From NCBI GenBank assembly GCA_043381765.1, contig JBHJMP010000708.1, positions 1 to 39,859 on the forward strand: a DNA stretch of 39,859 nucleotides, written 5' to 3'. This DNA comes from Collodictyon triciliatum. Lineage: Eukaryota > CRuMs. Below are positions 19,419 to 31,343 of this stretch, piece after piece. Every line of letters starts with the position of its first letter. Position 1 is the stretch's first letter. The position numbers and the translations under genes were made by a program. The notes under the pieces were generated by a model. That model was not told where the DNA came from, did not search any database, and saw only the letters and a program-made list of their open reading frames with translations.

Positions 19419-21649
19419 ATGGAACAAGAAACTCCTGAGGTCAAAAAACAGCGCGTCGAGGAATCTTGTAAACTTGCGATATGAGCGAAAGCCTATATTA
19501 TTGCACATAGAAATCCCTCGCCTCCCTTCTCCTTTTCTTAGTTTCAGGCGTATAATAGCATGTCATCTTCGAGTATTCTTTCATTTCTTTAAACACATTC
19601 ATTATAGCAATGTCCACGAAGCCGATCACTTTCGTAACAGGTTTGTGTGCGCAACGTTGCTTCTGTTGTAAAAAGAAAAAAAGAAAAAAGAAAGGGGTTC
19701 CACTTTCCTCCCCTTTTCCTTTTCCTGTCCCTCAATCAGACCCTTTTAATTGGGTATAGAACCCAGCAGTGAGAAGAAACGAGATATTAAAAAAAGATAT
19801 ATGCACATCACTCCTTGTCATATTTATTGAAGGGCAGGTTTTTTTTTTTATCTACCTCTCACCTCACAGGAAACGCAAAGAAACTCGAGGAAGTCAGCGC
19901 TATTCTGGGCAAGTCATTCAATATCACGAACCAAGATGTTGACCGTGAGTTTAGCTTCGCTAATTGAATTATGTGGATTTTCTTCTTCTCATGCGTTGGT
20001 GATTCGATATATCTGCCATCCGACTTCATAATTACTTTCTGTTTTCATTTATTGTAATTCACAACATTTCACCAACATGGTATCCCCTTTTTTTTTTATA
20101 TATATTTTAATTAAAGTACATTTCATCCTCGCTACCGGATGTAACCATTTGGCTCTAATATTTTTTGTTTGCTTTATTTCACTCTTCTATATATATCTGC
20201 ACGACAGTTCCTGAACTCCAAGGAGACGATCTCGAGATAGCCCTGGAAAAGTGCAGACTTGCTGCTGAGAAGGTCTAGATAGATTACTCATTCATATAGA
20301 ATATCTACATATAATTAACACCCTCCCGTTTGGATACTCTGGCACCTCTGACATGACGGCATTCATCTAATTTAGGCCACTCTTTTACTTTAGGTTGGTG
20401 GCCCTGTCTTGACAGAGGATACTGGGCTGTGTTTTAATGCGTTGGGTGGACTGCCAGGTTCCAGTCGAAATATTTCTCATATCAACACAACCGCACATTT
20501 TGCTTAACAAGCCCTCATTATAAGCCATTCGCTGCGTTTGCAAAGTTTTTATTCCAGTTAGATTGCTTACACTCCATCACATTTTACCTTCATCGCTCTT
20601 ATTTTTTTGACAGGCCCTTACATGTAAGTAAATATCTTGAAAACTTAATTACAACTCAAATTATTGAATTTTTGGATGCTTGAAAAATTATTATTATTGT
20701 TATTATTGTCATTATTGTTATTATTGTTATTATTGTTATTATTAAAATTCAATAATAACTTCTTAACATGGGAACTTCTTTGATTATATTTTTATGAAGA
20801 AAATGGTTCCTCAAGAAATGCGGAAACGAAGGTGCGTAACAATCCTATGGCTCTAATTTCAATATTTATATAGTGAACTTACCGATTTCACAGGAACCGG
20901 ATTTTGCTTATAACATTCACCTTCAAGACGATAAACCAACATAAATAAAATAAACTGAGGCTAACAAACTATCATGATATGGATGAATATGATTATGAAA
21001 TATTCCTGCATCCAATTCAATCTCTTCTAAATGGTAGGATTGAACAAAATGCTGGTCGGATTTGAGGACAAAAGTGCATATGCCCAATGCATATTTACAT
21101 TCTCCGAGGGCCCAGGACACGAGCCGAAGTCCTTTGTCGGCCAAACACCTGTGCGTGACGTATTGGCAGAAACAATCGATCACCGTTGTTTCCCCCGCCC
21201 ACTGTATTAATAGTGCAGCTTCATTGAAACGAGACAGTGGCTTATTTGAATAAGTTTATATCTAATTTTTTTTCTTGTTTTTTTTTCTCTTGTATATGTA
21301 GGGGAAAATTGTCCATCCGAGAGGCCCGGCAAACTTTGGATGGGACCCAGTGTTTCAACCAGACGGATTCGACCAAACGTAGGCGAATATGTTTTATCTT
21401 ACACAGCAAACATCACGGGTCAAATAGGATAACCCCAAACTCACAATCATATCCCATGTTTTCGGTGAAAGCCATATGTGTAAAGTCTAAGCGAAGCTAT
21501 GATACTCAAATGCATTTATTTATTTCTATTTACATCTGGGTAGATATGCAGAGCTGGATTCCGAAATCAAAAACACGATTTCCCACAGACGCAGAGCCCT
21601 CGACCTCCTCACTGAATTCCTTCGCTCGCGTGCTTCTGACAGCCAATAA
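19419..21649 (+). CDS. ITPA: Inosine triphosphate pyrophosphatase (ITPA/HAM1)
   Basis: It hydrolyses ITP, dITP and XTP to monophosphates, keeping deaminated purines out of nucleic acids in the cytosol. Ten exons join in phase: 19419-19467, 19608-19640, 19870-19944, 20208-20272, 20394-20457, 20614-20623, 20800-20831, 21038-21150, 21302-21378 and 21544-21649, giving 207 aa and TAA. The family is about 190-200 aa. Signature segments are [95 protein letters not shown] and the C-terminal [11 protein letters not shown]. The sixth exon is only 10 nt; without it the conserved GPY-IKWF junction is lost. The start gives a short polar leader ([16 protein letters not shown]) before the conserved core; a second ATG at 19610 is possible. 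No single exon exceeds 113 nt, so the gene is easy to miss. Confidence 0.95.
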
Positions 21650-21911
21650 CAAGGACACATGGCTGACAGCAATAAAGCTCGTGATCTTCCTTTGAATCCG
21701 CAGAAAAGGGAATGAAAAACGAAAGGAAAAGAAAGAGGGAAGTGGAGGAATCGAGAGGAAGACCTAAAAGAATCCTTTCCATGAAAAGCAAAATCTTCAA
21801 ACTCCTCATTTGAATTAATGGGGGGGTTTCTGCAACGAAAATCAAATTAACAAACTTTGAATTGTGTGGTTGATATCGTTTCTTATTTATTTTGTGGAAT
21901 GGTCCATACTT

Positions 21912-24695
21912 TCACATAAATCCCTTGACCTTGAAGAAAATGTAAAGGATGATAGAAATCAGGGCGACGCATGAACATATGATGTAGAATGCATTGAGAT
22001 TGTTAACTTCTTGTGCAGGGACAGGAACGTTCATCCCAAACAGAGCAGCTATTTTGATATTCGAAAAAAAAAGAAAAGCAGATGATATGAATAGGGATAA
22101 TTAAATCTTGATACATGATAAATGGAAAATGAAAGAATAGGGTCAGAGAAAGATCAATAAATACTACCGACGAGCCCACTTGGCATGTAAATCGTGCCAA
22201 TAGATGTAATAATCTTAACAGTGATACCGGCCCGGTTTGCCTCGCTTATTTGACGGATACTCGACTATAGTGAATATAATTTAACGATAGATTTAAGAAG
22301 GATTGCTTTCACCAATATGAGAAAAATAGAGACAGTTTTAAAAACAAATGAGGTAGGAGGCAGTCATTATTTTTATCATATAACTATGAGGTGTAGGTAT
22401 CAAAATCAATCTATCATTTTTCTGTTGATGTTACCGCAGTAAGAAAGTTAGTCTCGGATGTGTTAAGCATCTCCTTTAAAATCTGGACACCGAATTAACC
22501 ATGTTATATAAATTTGTATAAAGTATTGTAACAATTTAATTACGGAATAAAGGAAACCTGCAGAGAAGATTTCATATTTGCGATTCGATGGTATAATGAA
22601 CGCAGATAAAACTATACATTGCATGCAGAGAAAGAAAAGGTATTTTTTTTATTACATCAAATAAGTAGTAAAAATAGTTTGGGGTTAATTAATATAGCTG
22701 TCCCTCTTTCCAAATCGATGTAACCACCTGAACATTTTCCACGATGAATCGTCTGTTACCTCTGCAGAGGGACTTTATCGTTTTCTACAAATGAAAGCAT
22801 ATGATGGTGATGAAACCAACCCACTTTTAAATACGATGATGAAGAGGAGATTGATACGTAGTGAAAAAAAGTATTTGACAATCAAATACCTCTTTCGCTA
22901 TAATCATATGAAACATAACAGAAGCTAAAAGGTGGGCATTTCTTAGTCGAATCAGCAGCTCTCTCGCATTTGTACTAATGAAAGTTTTTTTACCTATTTT
23001 TTTAGGGGAACATGCGAATCACGTGAAAAACTATGGGATTTTTTTTAATACATATGCACCTGTCCTTTAAAGTCAGAATACACGAATCAATTGCATCCAC
23101 ATCGATACTCAAAAGGGTGGTGTGTTTCTGGAAATTATCCGCCTTTTCATACCCAACATCCCAAAATTAAGATAGTTCAACAGCGACAGACTCACCAATA
23201 AAAGTAAAAGTAGACATTTTAGTCAGTAACTCTTATATTGGAACACATTTACTTACATTCAAGTGCAAGATAGCGGACAGACACCAACCAGGCGAAGGAA
23301 GAATCTTCATATCATTTTTCAGTCGGTTCATTAAGTCAAACACTATCAGAAAGTTGTAGAGACAGTTTAATGCGTTGCTTTTTTTTTAAAAAAAAAAGAA
23401 AATACCGTAAGAGAATGGAATAATAATAATAAAAAAGAATCTATTACATCTAGTTCTTCTCGACGGATGTATAGTGATGAGTATATTTTGATAGAGGAGC
23501 ATTTTAATGGGAGCGAATTCGACAATTGAAGATGATCGATCAGGAAAAACCTAGACAAAATGTATATTATAGGTGATGATTAAAACCGGCTTAGCTTCAA
23601 TTGAATATTGACCCTTCATCGATTTGACGATGAGCCACGTTAGGGTAAAAAACTCAGTTTACTCACATCATGGATAATCATGAAAAGGTAATCTGGGAAG
23701 TATTCCCATTTCTCTCGTATGTGAATCTTCAGTATATCATCTCTAATATTTGTACGATGTAAATTAATTCCATAATACAGTACCAGCGGGCTAATTGAAT
23801 AGAGAGAAAACCTGGTAACTTCATGTATATTCATGTATTGCCATAGAATCCGAATATCCTTATCCATAAGGCGTAAGAGCAAAATTAAAAAAAATGTGAT
23901 TTTCTTTCAAGGAAAAGAAAGCAGTGATTCACATTATTTTGTATATGTTTCACGTTAAATACAAAAAGCTATTGAAATACCCATGCTCAATGAAAATCGA
24001 AGGTTATTTTTTTAAAGTCGGTAATGCACTGAACAAATCTGAAATAATAGCATAAAAATAATTTGGGAAAATCCAAGGTGCTTACAAACTCGGTAGGGTT
24101 TTCAATATTTAACCACGCCACGGTACCAGCATTTGTCCCTTTCGGGGTTTTGTGTTTGTGGGCCTATTTTCATTGTGAATTGTCATTAGCGCACATAAAG
24201 AAGAAAAAGGGCGAATAGGTGAAAAATATATATATGTAAATAAGTGAATAAGTAAACAAATAGATAGATATGAGAGGAAATGTATTCAATGAGAAAAAGT
24301 CTACCAATAGGAAATCCATAGACTGGATTATGGTCAAATCGGACCTTATGCCAGTCTCATCAGACAAGAATGTTAAAGTACTTGGCCCGCCCGTGGAGGT
24401 AGGCGCAACTTCGATGGATACACGCCCCTAACAAATGCAAAGCATGTACATTCGCTCGTCAGAAACTTTTCTCATGATCAAAAATAAGAGAATCGCCCAA
24501 ATAATAAACCTTGAATGAATGTATTAATTCATAGTCAAGCATCTAAGTAACTAATAATAATAATTGGAGGAACAAGAAAAATTTTACTGTTTAAAAATAA
24601 ATATAAATATATATAAACATGAATAATAGTAATAATAACAATTACAATAATAATAACAACAACAATAATAATTCGAATAAAGGAAAAAAAACAAC

Positions 24696-24781
<86 letters not shown>

Positions 24782-25018
24782 GAAGCTGGCCCGATGCGTG
24801 CTTGGCCGACCAGGATGCCCCATGGTGGACTGGACGCTCGGCCGAAAGAACTCGAAGATGTCGACACTCGGGCGCTTCTCGATCGGCTGCAGCTCCACCC
24901 CGAGTCGCGGGGCCGCATCGACCTCCACATCGTGGCTCTCAAAGGCTCCGCTTCCGCTTTCCCACGGCGCTTCAATCACCTCCACCGCCCCGAAACTGCG
25001 CAGCTCCACCTCGCTCAT
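21912..25018 (-). CDS. CorA-like magnesium/divalent cation transporter
   Basis: CorA-type proteins form pentameric Mg2+ channels with a large cytosolic N-terminus and two C-terminal membrane helices joined by a GMN loop. Minus-strand exons 24782-25018, 24511-24543, 24305-24427, 24086-24163, 23779-23858, 23667-23742, 23448-23550, 23257-23342, 23060-23127, 22890-22974, 22728-22784, 22435-22482, 22168-22264 and 21912-22048 join in phase to 435 aa and TGA. Seen: AWLNIENPTEF, ISPLVLDDIL then EKWEYFPDYLFMIIHD, LLYQNILITIHPSRRTRL, IYMPSGLVAALFGMN (GMN at about 395-397) and a last helix before FFKVKGFM. These match the CorA pattern of pre-membrane helices, TM1, GMN, TM2. The N-terminal exon is GC-rich, and its intron begins inside an ATT microsatellite. 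The 36-nt intron at 23743-23778 is inferred from the family alignment. Confidence 0.9.
24694..24780. repeat. (AAT)n array abutting a CorA splice donor
   Basis: On the minus strand the first CorA exon ends ...AGCTTC and the intron starts GTATTATTATT, so the microsatellite begins at the 5' splice site. Imperfect AAT-like repeats continue to about 24617. Confidence 0.9.
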
Positions 25019-25345
25019 CCCAAAGGTCTCGTTGCTCTCTGCTGCTTGGCCTGGCTTGGCTTGGGGGCAACGGGGCTTAGCAATGGCCGCTCTGGTATGT
25101 AGGCAAGCGCCGTTTTTGCACGGCCCATTGCACTTTGCTTTGAATTGTTTGGTTTTCTGTCTTTGGCAAACGGGTTCAACCCATCAAAAATTGGAACCAC
25201 GGTGATGCCCTTTCTGGGATGAAGCTTATCGTGCGACAAGTTCCGTACTGGTATCCGAAGGCGGATGAGCACGACTCCAGATTAGGGCACCCCATCGTCC
25301 TGGCTCGATCTGGATGTTCCAGACTTGCTTCGGATTTGTTCGACG

Positions 25346-25353
25346 TGACGTCA
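25346..25353. promoter_or_regulatory. TGACGTCA palindrome (CRE-like)
   Basis: A perfect bZIP/CRE octamer lies about 330 bp upstream of the CorA start in the shared upstream region. It could be chance. Confidence 0.25.
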
Positions 25354-25704
25354 CTCCCGCGAGCCACGCGGAGAATATCTGTAGAAACTCTACAAGTACG
25401 GTTGCCCAGCGCCACGACAATCACTTACGTTCATTTTGCCGTGTTAGGGTCCTCCAGATTGGGAACGATGAAGTTCGCTATATTCTGATTGTGGGTGGCT
25501 GATGTCGAGAAATTGGCAATGAATTTATTTCAGCATTTAGAGCTACCGTTCTTATGGGTGCCTGCCCCAAAGTTGACATTTCTCATTTGCCTGCTCTTGT
25601 TATAAAAAAAACAAAACACCGCAGAAATCACTACTCCCACACGCGATACCGCGTAATGCGCCATAACCACCAAAGATACTAGGACATGCATATACTAGTG
25701 CGCA

Positions 25705-25745
25705 AACCAGTTCAGAAACCAGTTCAGAAACCAGTTCAGAACCAG
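25705..25745. repeat. Short AACCAGTTCAG tandem repeat
   Basis: Three copies of AACCAGTTCAG spaced every 13 then 12 bp, upstream of the LRR-kinase gene. No function is evident. Confidence 0.8.
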
Positions 25746-26462
25746 CAAAGTATTTGGATAAAGGAAAGCACAGAGTAATCTGTGCGTGCTATCAAAGAAT
25801 GTCCAAGTTCTTAAAATCGATGATAATAAGGGGACAGAAATGGTGAGAGAAATATCTGTTGATACAGCAGCATTCGAAAAGTCTCCGACTAAATACCGAA
25901 CACCGCAGCCCTTAAGACGCGGGCGCATTGAAAAGAAAGGCTCTATTAGAAATTACTTCTTAGTCAATCTTGGAAATTATATCCCATTCGTGTTTTTTCC
26001 TCTTACTCCCTAAATTTATGTGATAAAATTGGAGTGTAGTCGGGCGCACGCTGTATAATATACGTAAATGAGGCCACATCATATATTAAATACCATTAGG
26101 AATGCTTCTCTGCATTTTCTGTTATCCTCCCTAGATATGCCACAGACCCAAACCAAAGGGGATGTGTGGCGAACGTTAACGCGGAAAATGCCCACAGCAG
26201 CTTGTGGCCAGAAAACCTACCATCCTTTGTATTTATACCCCCGGCTGTATGGTTGGGGTCGCTGTTTTGGCAGAAGCCTTCAGACCAAAAACCAACTATG
26301 ACCTATGATTTATAATATTATTAATATTATTCTGCGTTTGCATTCAAAACCCTGGCACTCTTCTTTAGCGCTGCGTATCAGAGAGCACTCGCTTAAGGGA
26401 CCAACACTAAGCAAAATACAAACACACGAGACAGTCTAATTGCCTGCACAAACGCAAGCCTC

Positions 26463-28451
26463 ATGGGAAACGTGGTGCCTACTACAGTCAGCTTATCCAG
26501 TCAGGACATGGACTTGGAGGAGCTCCGAAAAATCACTGGGGATCGCAACTTCCTCACTCTGAAGCAACGCACAGTGTTAAACCTAAGCAGGTCTCTGTTT
26601 TGGGAGAAAAACCTCCCAATGGTCCCCCGTGGCGTCTTTGAATTGGAGAACTTGATGTCCTTAGATCTTAATTGGAATGAACTCTCATCGCTACCGCCAG
26701 AGATATCCTACTTGACAGGTCTCACCTTGCTTGATGTTGGTGTCAATAAGCTGGCATCCCTGCCAAAGGAATTATCCTGTCTGACCGGTCTAATTGTGCT
26801 CGATGTTGGTGTCAATATGCTAACGTCGCTGCGTCCAGAAATATCGTGTTTGAAAAAACTCGAAGAGCTTTATGTCCAGGAAAACCCGGTATTGAGTCAA
26901 GCATAAACTTACAATCATTTTTTATAATTTTTTTTTTTGTGTACCGAAAGTGAAATATTCTAACAATCAAATAGATGGAGGAGCTACCGGCACAAATTAC
27001 TGTTCTCAAGAACCTTCGGATACTGGGGATAATCGATGGGAAAAAAAACACTAAAACAATCAGAGCACCTAGTAGCCTCACATGTCTTCCATGTTGGAAT
27101 AACTCAGCGTACTATAACGGAGTGTCTGTCTCGAATGCGGTTAGAAAGCTGCGACTATATGACTACGTAAGCAACACAAATCTCAACATGCTTTATCCTA
27201 ATGAACTAAATACGATGATAACTCCCGCATTCTCCGCCAGGTGGGTGTCACAGCAGAGAATCACGAAGTTGAAGAGGCCCCAAAAGCGGCTGCGTATACA
27301 CGTATATATTTTTTCCACTCCACTTTTCAGTAAACAAATCGCTCAAGTATATACCAGCCCATACCTCACAATAAATCATTACAGCCCCAAGCCGTCTGGC
27401 CCTTAGCAAATACGCGGACCTGCTGAGCGCAGACTTTGAGAAGCGGGAGAACATCCTGGGCAAGGGTGACTTCGGGCTGGTTTTCAAGGCACAGTTGAAG
27501 GCGGGCCTCTTCGCCGTGAAGCTTATTACAAATACACAGATGCTCGCAACTGTCAATGGCGCAGACCCTGAGATAGAGGGCAACATAATGCTGGAGTTGC
27601 AACATCCAAACATTTTAAGACTCTATGACTTCGGGTTCCGTGGCAAGGACCTGCTCTTTATCATGGAGTTTGCAGACGGCGGAGACCTATGCTCACTTAT
27701 TGAAAGGTGTAAATCACTAGGTAACGACCTGACCCTCAGATACGGGATGCACATCATCCAGGGACTCGTCTACCTGCACACACGGCCCATGCCCATCCAG
27801 TATCGCAACCTCAAGACCGACAGTGTCCTCCTTGTGAACGGAATCGCCAAGCTGAACGACTTCAGTGTTGCAAAGAGCGGCGTCACTGTCAACTTAGTGA
27901 GTGGGTTCAAAGGCTCAAAGAACTGGTCGCCACCCGAAGCCTTCGAGCTTGGCAAGAGCATGGGGCTGCCCAGCGACGTCTACTCGTATGGCACAGTTCT
28001 CTGGTCCATGTTGAGTGGCGAATATCCGTACGAAGGTATGACTGTGGGTGAGGTTGGCACAAGAGTCATGGGCGGTAAAATGCTTCCTCTCCCTCCCACT
28101 TGTCCTTCTAACCTCGCAGCTCTAATTCACAAGTGCTGGGAGAGAAGCTATGAGGCTCGCATCGCTGCCAAACAAGTCGAGGCAGAGCTCAAGGACATCA
28201 TCACCAACCCTGTTGCTGTTCCGGCCTCTCCAAGGACAAGCCCAGTCAACCTCATGGACACGCAAAGGCTCGTCGCTTATCTTGAGAGTAAGGCTGCCAA
28301 CCCAATGCTGGTGCAGGCTTGTATCGATAACAAGATTGGCGGGCCCGAGTTTGTCCTGCTAACTGAGGAATATGTGAAATGTATTGTCCCAGAGTTCAGG
28401 AACTTCCACATCCAGGCCGTACTAAAACTTATCGAGGAGGCAAAGGGCTGA
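26463..28451 (+). CDS. LRR-pseudokinase protein with SAM-like C-terminus
   Basis: Exons 26463-26888, 26975-27166, 27241-27301 and 27385-28451 join in phase to 581 aa and TGA. Residues about 40-160 form leucine-rich repeats of the short type (LMSLDLNWNELSSLPPEI, LLDVGVNKLASLPKEL). After a linker comes a protein-kinase fold: P-loop GKGDFG (252-257), FAVK lysine (272), a hinge-like IMEFADGGDL, then YRNLKTDSV where HRDLKxxN is expected (catalytic Asp is Asn368; the Asn position is Ser373), and DFS (385-387) instead of DFG. The activation segment ends WSPPEAFE and the C-lobe has DVYSYGTVLWSMLSGEYPYEG. This predicts a nucleotide-binding but weakly active or inactive scaffold kinase. The last 65 residues resemble a SAM domain. 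The MGN start lacks the usual Ser/Thr at position 6, so myristoylation is doubtful. Third positions are GC-rich in the long kinase exon. Confidence 0.9.
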
Positions 28452-28932
28452 TGGGAGCTCCTGTTTATGCATCTTTGGCAAGAATACATTCTTTTGCTCC
28501 TTCTGTGTGATTTTATTGAGTTTCCTTTTTCGTTGACGCCTGGCGCCAGGCTTCATTATCATCTTCTGCAATACAATACGGATGAAAAGAATTATTTTTG
28601 AAATCCCAAAGACTTAATAAACAAACCAATCAATAAAGATGTGCCTGCTCTTTGTCGATTGCTTCGAGGCAAAGTATACTGACTCATTTGAAAATGTACA
28701 GTTTATAGGACTTATCGCGCACGTATATATTTAGGTTCCTTTTTTATGCTTTTAAAAAAAATAATACCCATAATCAAAATTACTGGTTGTTTTCTCATTA
28801 GAATATATACCAAATAAGCAAAGGACTCTTTTGAACATATTAAAAGCTCTTGGCTATCATGCTCACATCTGGTTTCCTTGTATCGAAGATTGGGAAGTGT
28901 CCATGTTTTGTTCAACAGGATTGTTGGTATTT
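28452..28932. other. Kinase gene 3' flank
   Basis: AATAAA-type signals at about 28615-28622 and 28633-28639 suit the kinase poly(A) site. Nothing else is supported before the LINE 3' end. Confidence 0.6.
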
Positions 28933-30663
28933 CCCCCCTTTATTCAATTCAAAGTGCAGCGAGGTTGTGCCATACAAAGGGGCGGGATGGGAGCGCATGG
29001 AAGAGAGCAAACGCGAGTAGGAGAAGACACTACCGTGGAGAGGCTAGCACTGGAAAGAAATCAGTGATAGCGAGTTGGCCAGGTGGGCGTCCCAACTGGT
29101 TGATTGGTTGCGTGGGAAGCAGGGGTTGTATATGCTGTGGGAGATATCGCACGACACATTCTCACATCTTTCTTCGCTTGCGGTCAGAGTAGCGAAGAAT
29201 GCGAGCGTGTTTCAGCAGACTGTTCAGGAAGCTGTATTGCACGAGGCTTTCAAGCCTGGATACATCGATTTCTCGTTCGGGTGAGTCATTAGAGCGAGAG
29301 AATGCACGCACACTCCATAAAAACCACAGCATATGTCCCCTTGTGACTGTCCAGAGTATTCTAGAGTCGTGGGTCATTTGGCATTGTGTGCCAAACAGGA
29401 TGTCAGACGCGCTGAGTCGGTTGGGAGCATAATCAAGCTCAGAGAGCATCTTGTGGGTAGACTCTGTCACTTTTTGAGCCAGAGAGCACTTCACAAATGT
29501 GTGTTCGATAGAGTCATCTCCACTATGGCACATGGTGCACTCTGGAGAGGTCGTTGCTGCATGGACTACACGCGCACCTCTCCACAGCTCTCTGTTGGAG
29601 ATATTGAGCAGTGGAGCGCGGTGTTTTGGAAGTAACTGATATGTGCGGACTTGCTTCCAGTTTTTTTTAAATTTGACTCTTCCTAGTGATGAAGTTACGG
29701 CAGATGTCTTCCAGTTCCTTCAGCCTCTTGGGATTCAGCAAAGTGCCTTTCATGTTGTAGATAAGGGTCGACAGCATCACTTGATTCCACAACCTTACTT
29801 TCCCCGACATCCGAGAGATGAAAGTTGCCCCACACTGATATTTTCGACTTGATGTCCTCAACCAGACTTGTCCATTTGTTGTCCGATTGTGTACCGAAGA
29901 TGATGCCAAGATACTTGAGTGGATGTGACAGTTGCTTCCACACAATGTTTCCTGGAAACATAAGTCCATCCTGAAACCCGAAAAGAATTACATCTGTCTT
30001 GTCATAGTTGATTTTCCCGCCGACAGCTCGTGTGTATTATTGCATGCATTTGTTGGCGAGTGTGGCGCCTTCGGGAGACCGCAAGATGAAAGCTGTGTCG
30101 TCTACATATTGAAGTAGCAGTTGGTTTCGCGCCTTGTTTTCGTTTCGGAAGTGGTTTGCAAGGCAGTCAGCGACAAAGTTGAAGAGCAGTGGTGCAAGTG
30201 GGAAGCCTTGATACAACCTGCTCTATCTTTGGATTGCATCCGTAGGTCCGTGTGCCGTGAGTACCCTCGCTGTTGCATTGTCGTGCAGTTTCTTGATAAG
30301 ACTGGTGAATCCAGTACAGAAGCCTCTTTTTTGTAGGATGGTTTCCAGTGCTTCGTGGTTCACATAGTCGTATGCTTTCTCCAGGTCGTAGAAAATCATA
30401 GCGCGGGGTGTCCTGCTTACTTGATATTCCATGTACTCTTTGTTGACAACCCAGATGTTTGTGTCGATGTTCCTTCCGTTCATGAAGCCAATCTGCTCTT
30501 TGGATATGAGTTTGTCAGCGATGGGTGATATGCGATTTCTGAGTAGCGTCGTAAATATCTTATAGTCGTTATTCAACAGTGATATTGGCCGCCAGTCTGC
30601 AAGATTGCTCGAGTTTCCTTTGTTTGGCATCAGCCTCATGTTGTTTTTGTCAGATAAATACAA
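28933..30663 (-). mobile_element. Degenerate, 5'-truncated non-LTR retrotransposon (LINE)
   Basis: The minus strand encodes a LINE-type reverse transcriptase from its first conserved blocks (GNSSNLADWRPISLLNNDYK, KEQIGFMNGRNID, IFYDLEKAYDYVNHEAL) through QGFPLAPLLFNF and the catalytic YVDD (codons at 30097-30108). A CCHC-type zinc finger follows, C-x2-C-x10-H-x4-C within 29475-29535. The frame is broken by a TAG at 30223-30225 and a TAA at 30037-30039, then by frameshifts near 29800 and 29650. Endonuclease and 5' parts are absent. The 3' end at 28933 carries the tail CTTTGAATTGAATAAAGGGG, with its own AATAAA. No target-site duplication is visible. It is a non-functional copy. Confidence 0.92.
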
Positions 30664-31343
30664 TAAAAGTAAACCACTTCATCTTTGTTGATTTCATCAT
30701 GCCAAGATGCGTTGCATTGCATAGATTGAAACGTTTCCTAAAACAATGGCCTGGAGGCAGCATTTGATGCCACGACAAACCGCTACCTCATCCCTTATGA
30801 AATATTCCTCATCTATTGCTCCTATTCTTGACTAGCGATACAAACATCACAAATAACTGAAATATTCACGATGCCAATGATTATGGCGTGTATTCATACT
30901 GAGTGCCTCATGAACAAGGTTAACCTGGGCGTAATAAACAAGAGTTCGTAGAAAAAAGTTTGAGTGTAATTTTCAGTTATATGTAGTGTATTATTTTCTC
31001 TTCTGATTCCTTTTTTTTCTCTATTTTTTGCTACCTTTTTGTTTCCTTTTTTTGTTTCCTTTTTTTGTTTCCTTTTTTTGTTTCCTTTTTTTGTTTCCTT
31101 TTTTTGTCTCTTTTTTTTTTCATATGACAGGTTGCGTACACAACTTTGTGCGAGAAATCCCTCATTGTAACCAATCTGAATTATAAACAAAAGCATTCCG
31201 CCTCCAGAAGGAGAGACGAGCTAAGAAAAGAAGCGACTCGGTTTTCTATTGCGCGCTCGCTGCCCAACCTTCCAACCCCCCTGTCCCTATTCTCTATCTT
31301 TATTTTACTTTCAGTCCTCTCAGCTCTACCACGATTCTGCAGC
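30664..31343. other. Intergenic region upstream of MMADHC
   Basis: This holds a T-rich tandem array (31031-31110) and the probable MMADHC promoter. The frame of the first MMADHC exon stays open upstream to about 31146, so a longer N-terminus or an upstream exon joined at the AG near 31312 is possible. Confidence 0.5.
31031..31110. repeat. CCTTTTTTTGTTT tandem array
   Basis: About six copies of a 12-13-mer of type CCTTTTTTTGTTT lie about 240 bp upstream of the MMADHC start codon. Confidence 0.9.

Larger units (their letters stand above)
25019..26462. other. Intergenic region between head-to-head CorA and LRR-kinase genes
   Basis: The first 450 bp are GC-rich and open in several frames on both strands, but I recognise no product. 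The rest is more ordinary. It should hold both promoters; a TGACGTCA palindrome and a short AACCAGTTCAG tandem repeat lie here. Confidence 0.5.

Noticed and set aside
25015-25488. Several 60-90-codon frames on both strands in the GC-rich stretch upstream of CorA
   Set aside because: No motif, no consistent exon chain and competing frames; low stop frequency is expected at this GC content.
26463-26480. N-myristoylation signal at MGNVVP
   Set aside because: Position 6 is Pro rather than Ser/Thr, so the site is weak; not annotated.
28933-30663. Active LINE or telomerase-like reverse transcriptase
   Set aside because: Two in-frame stops, at least two frameshifts and a missing 5' half; the zinc finger and motif order are of ordinary LINE type.
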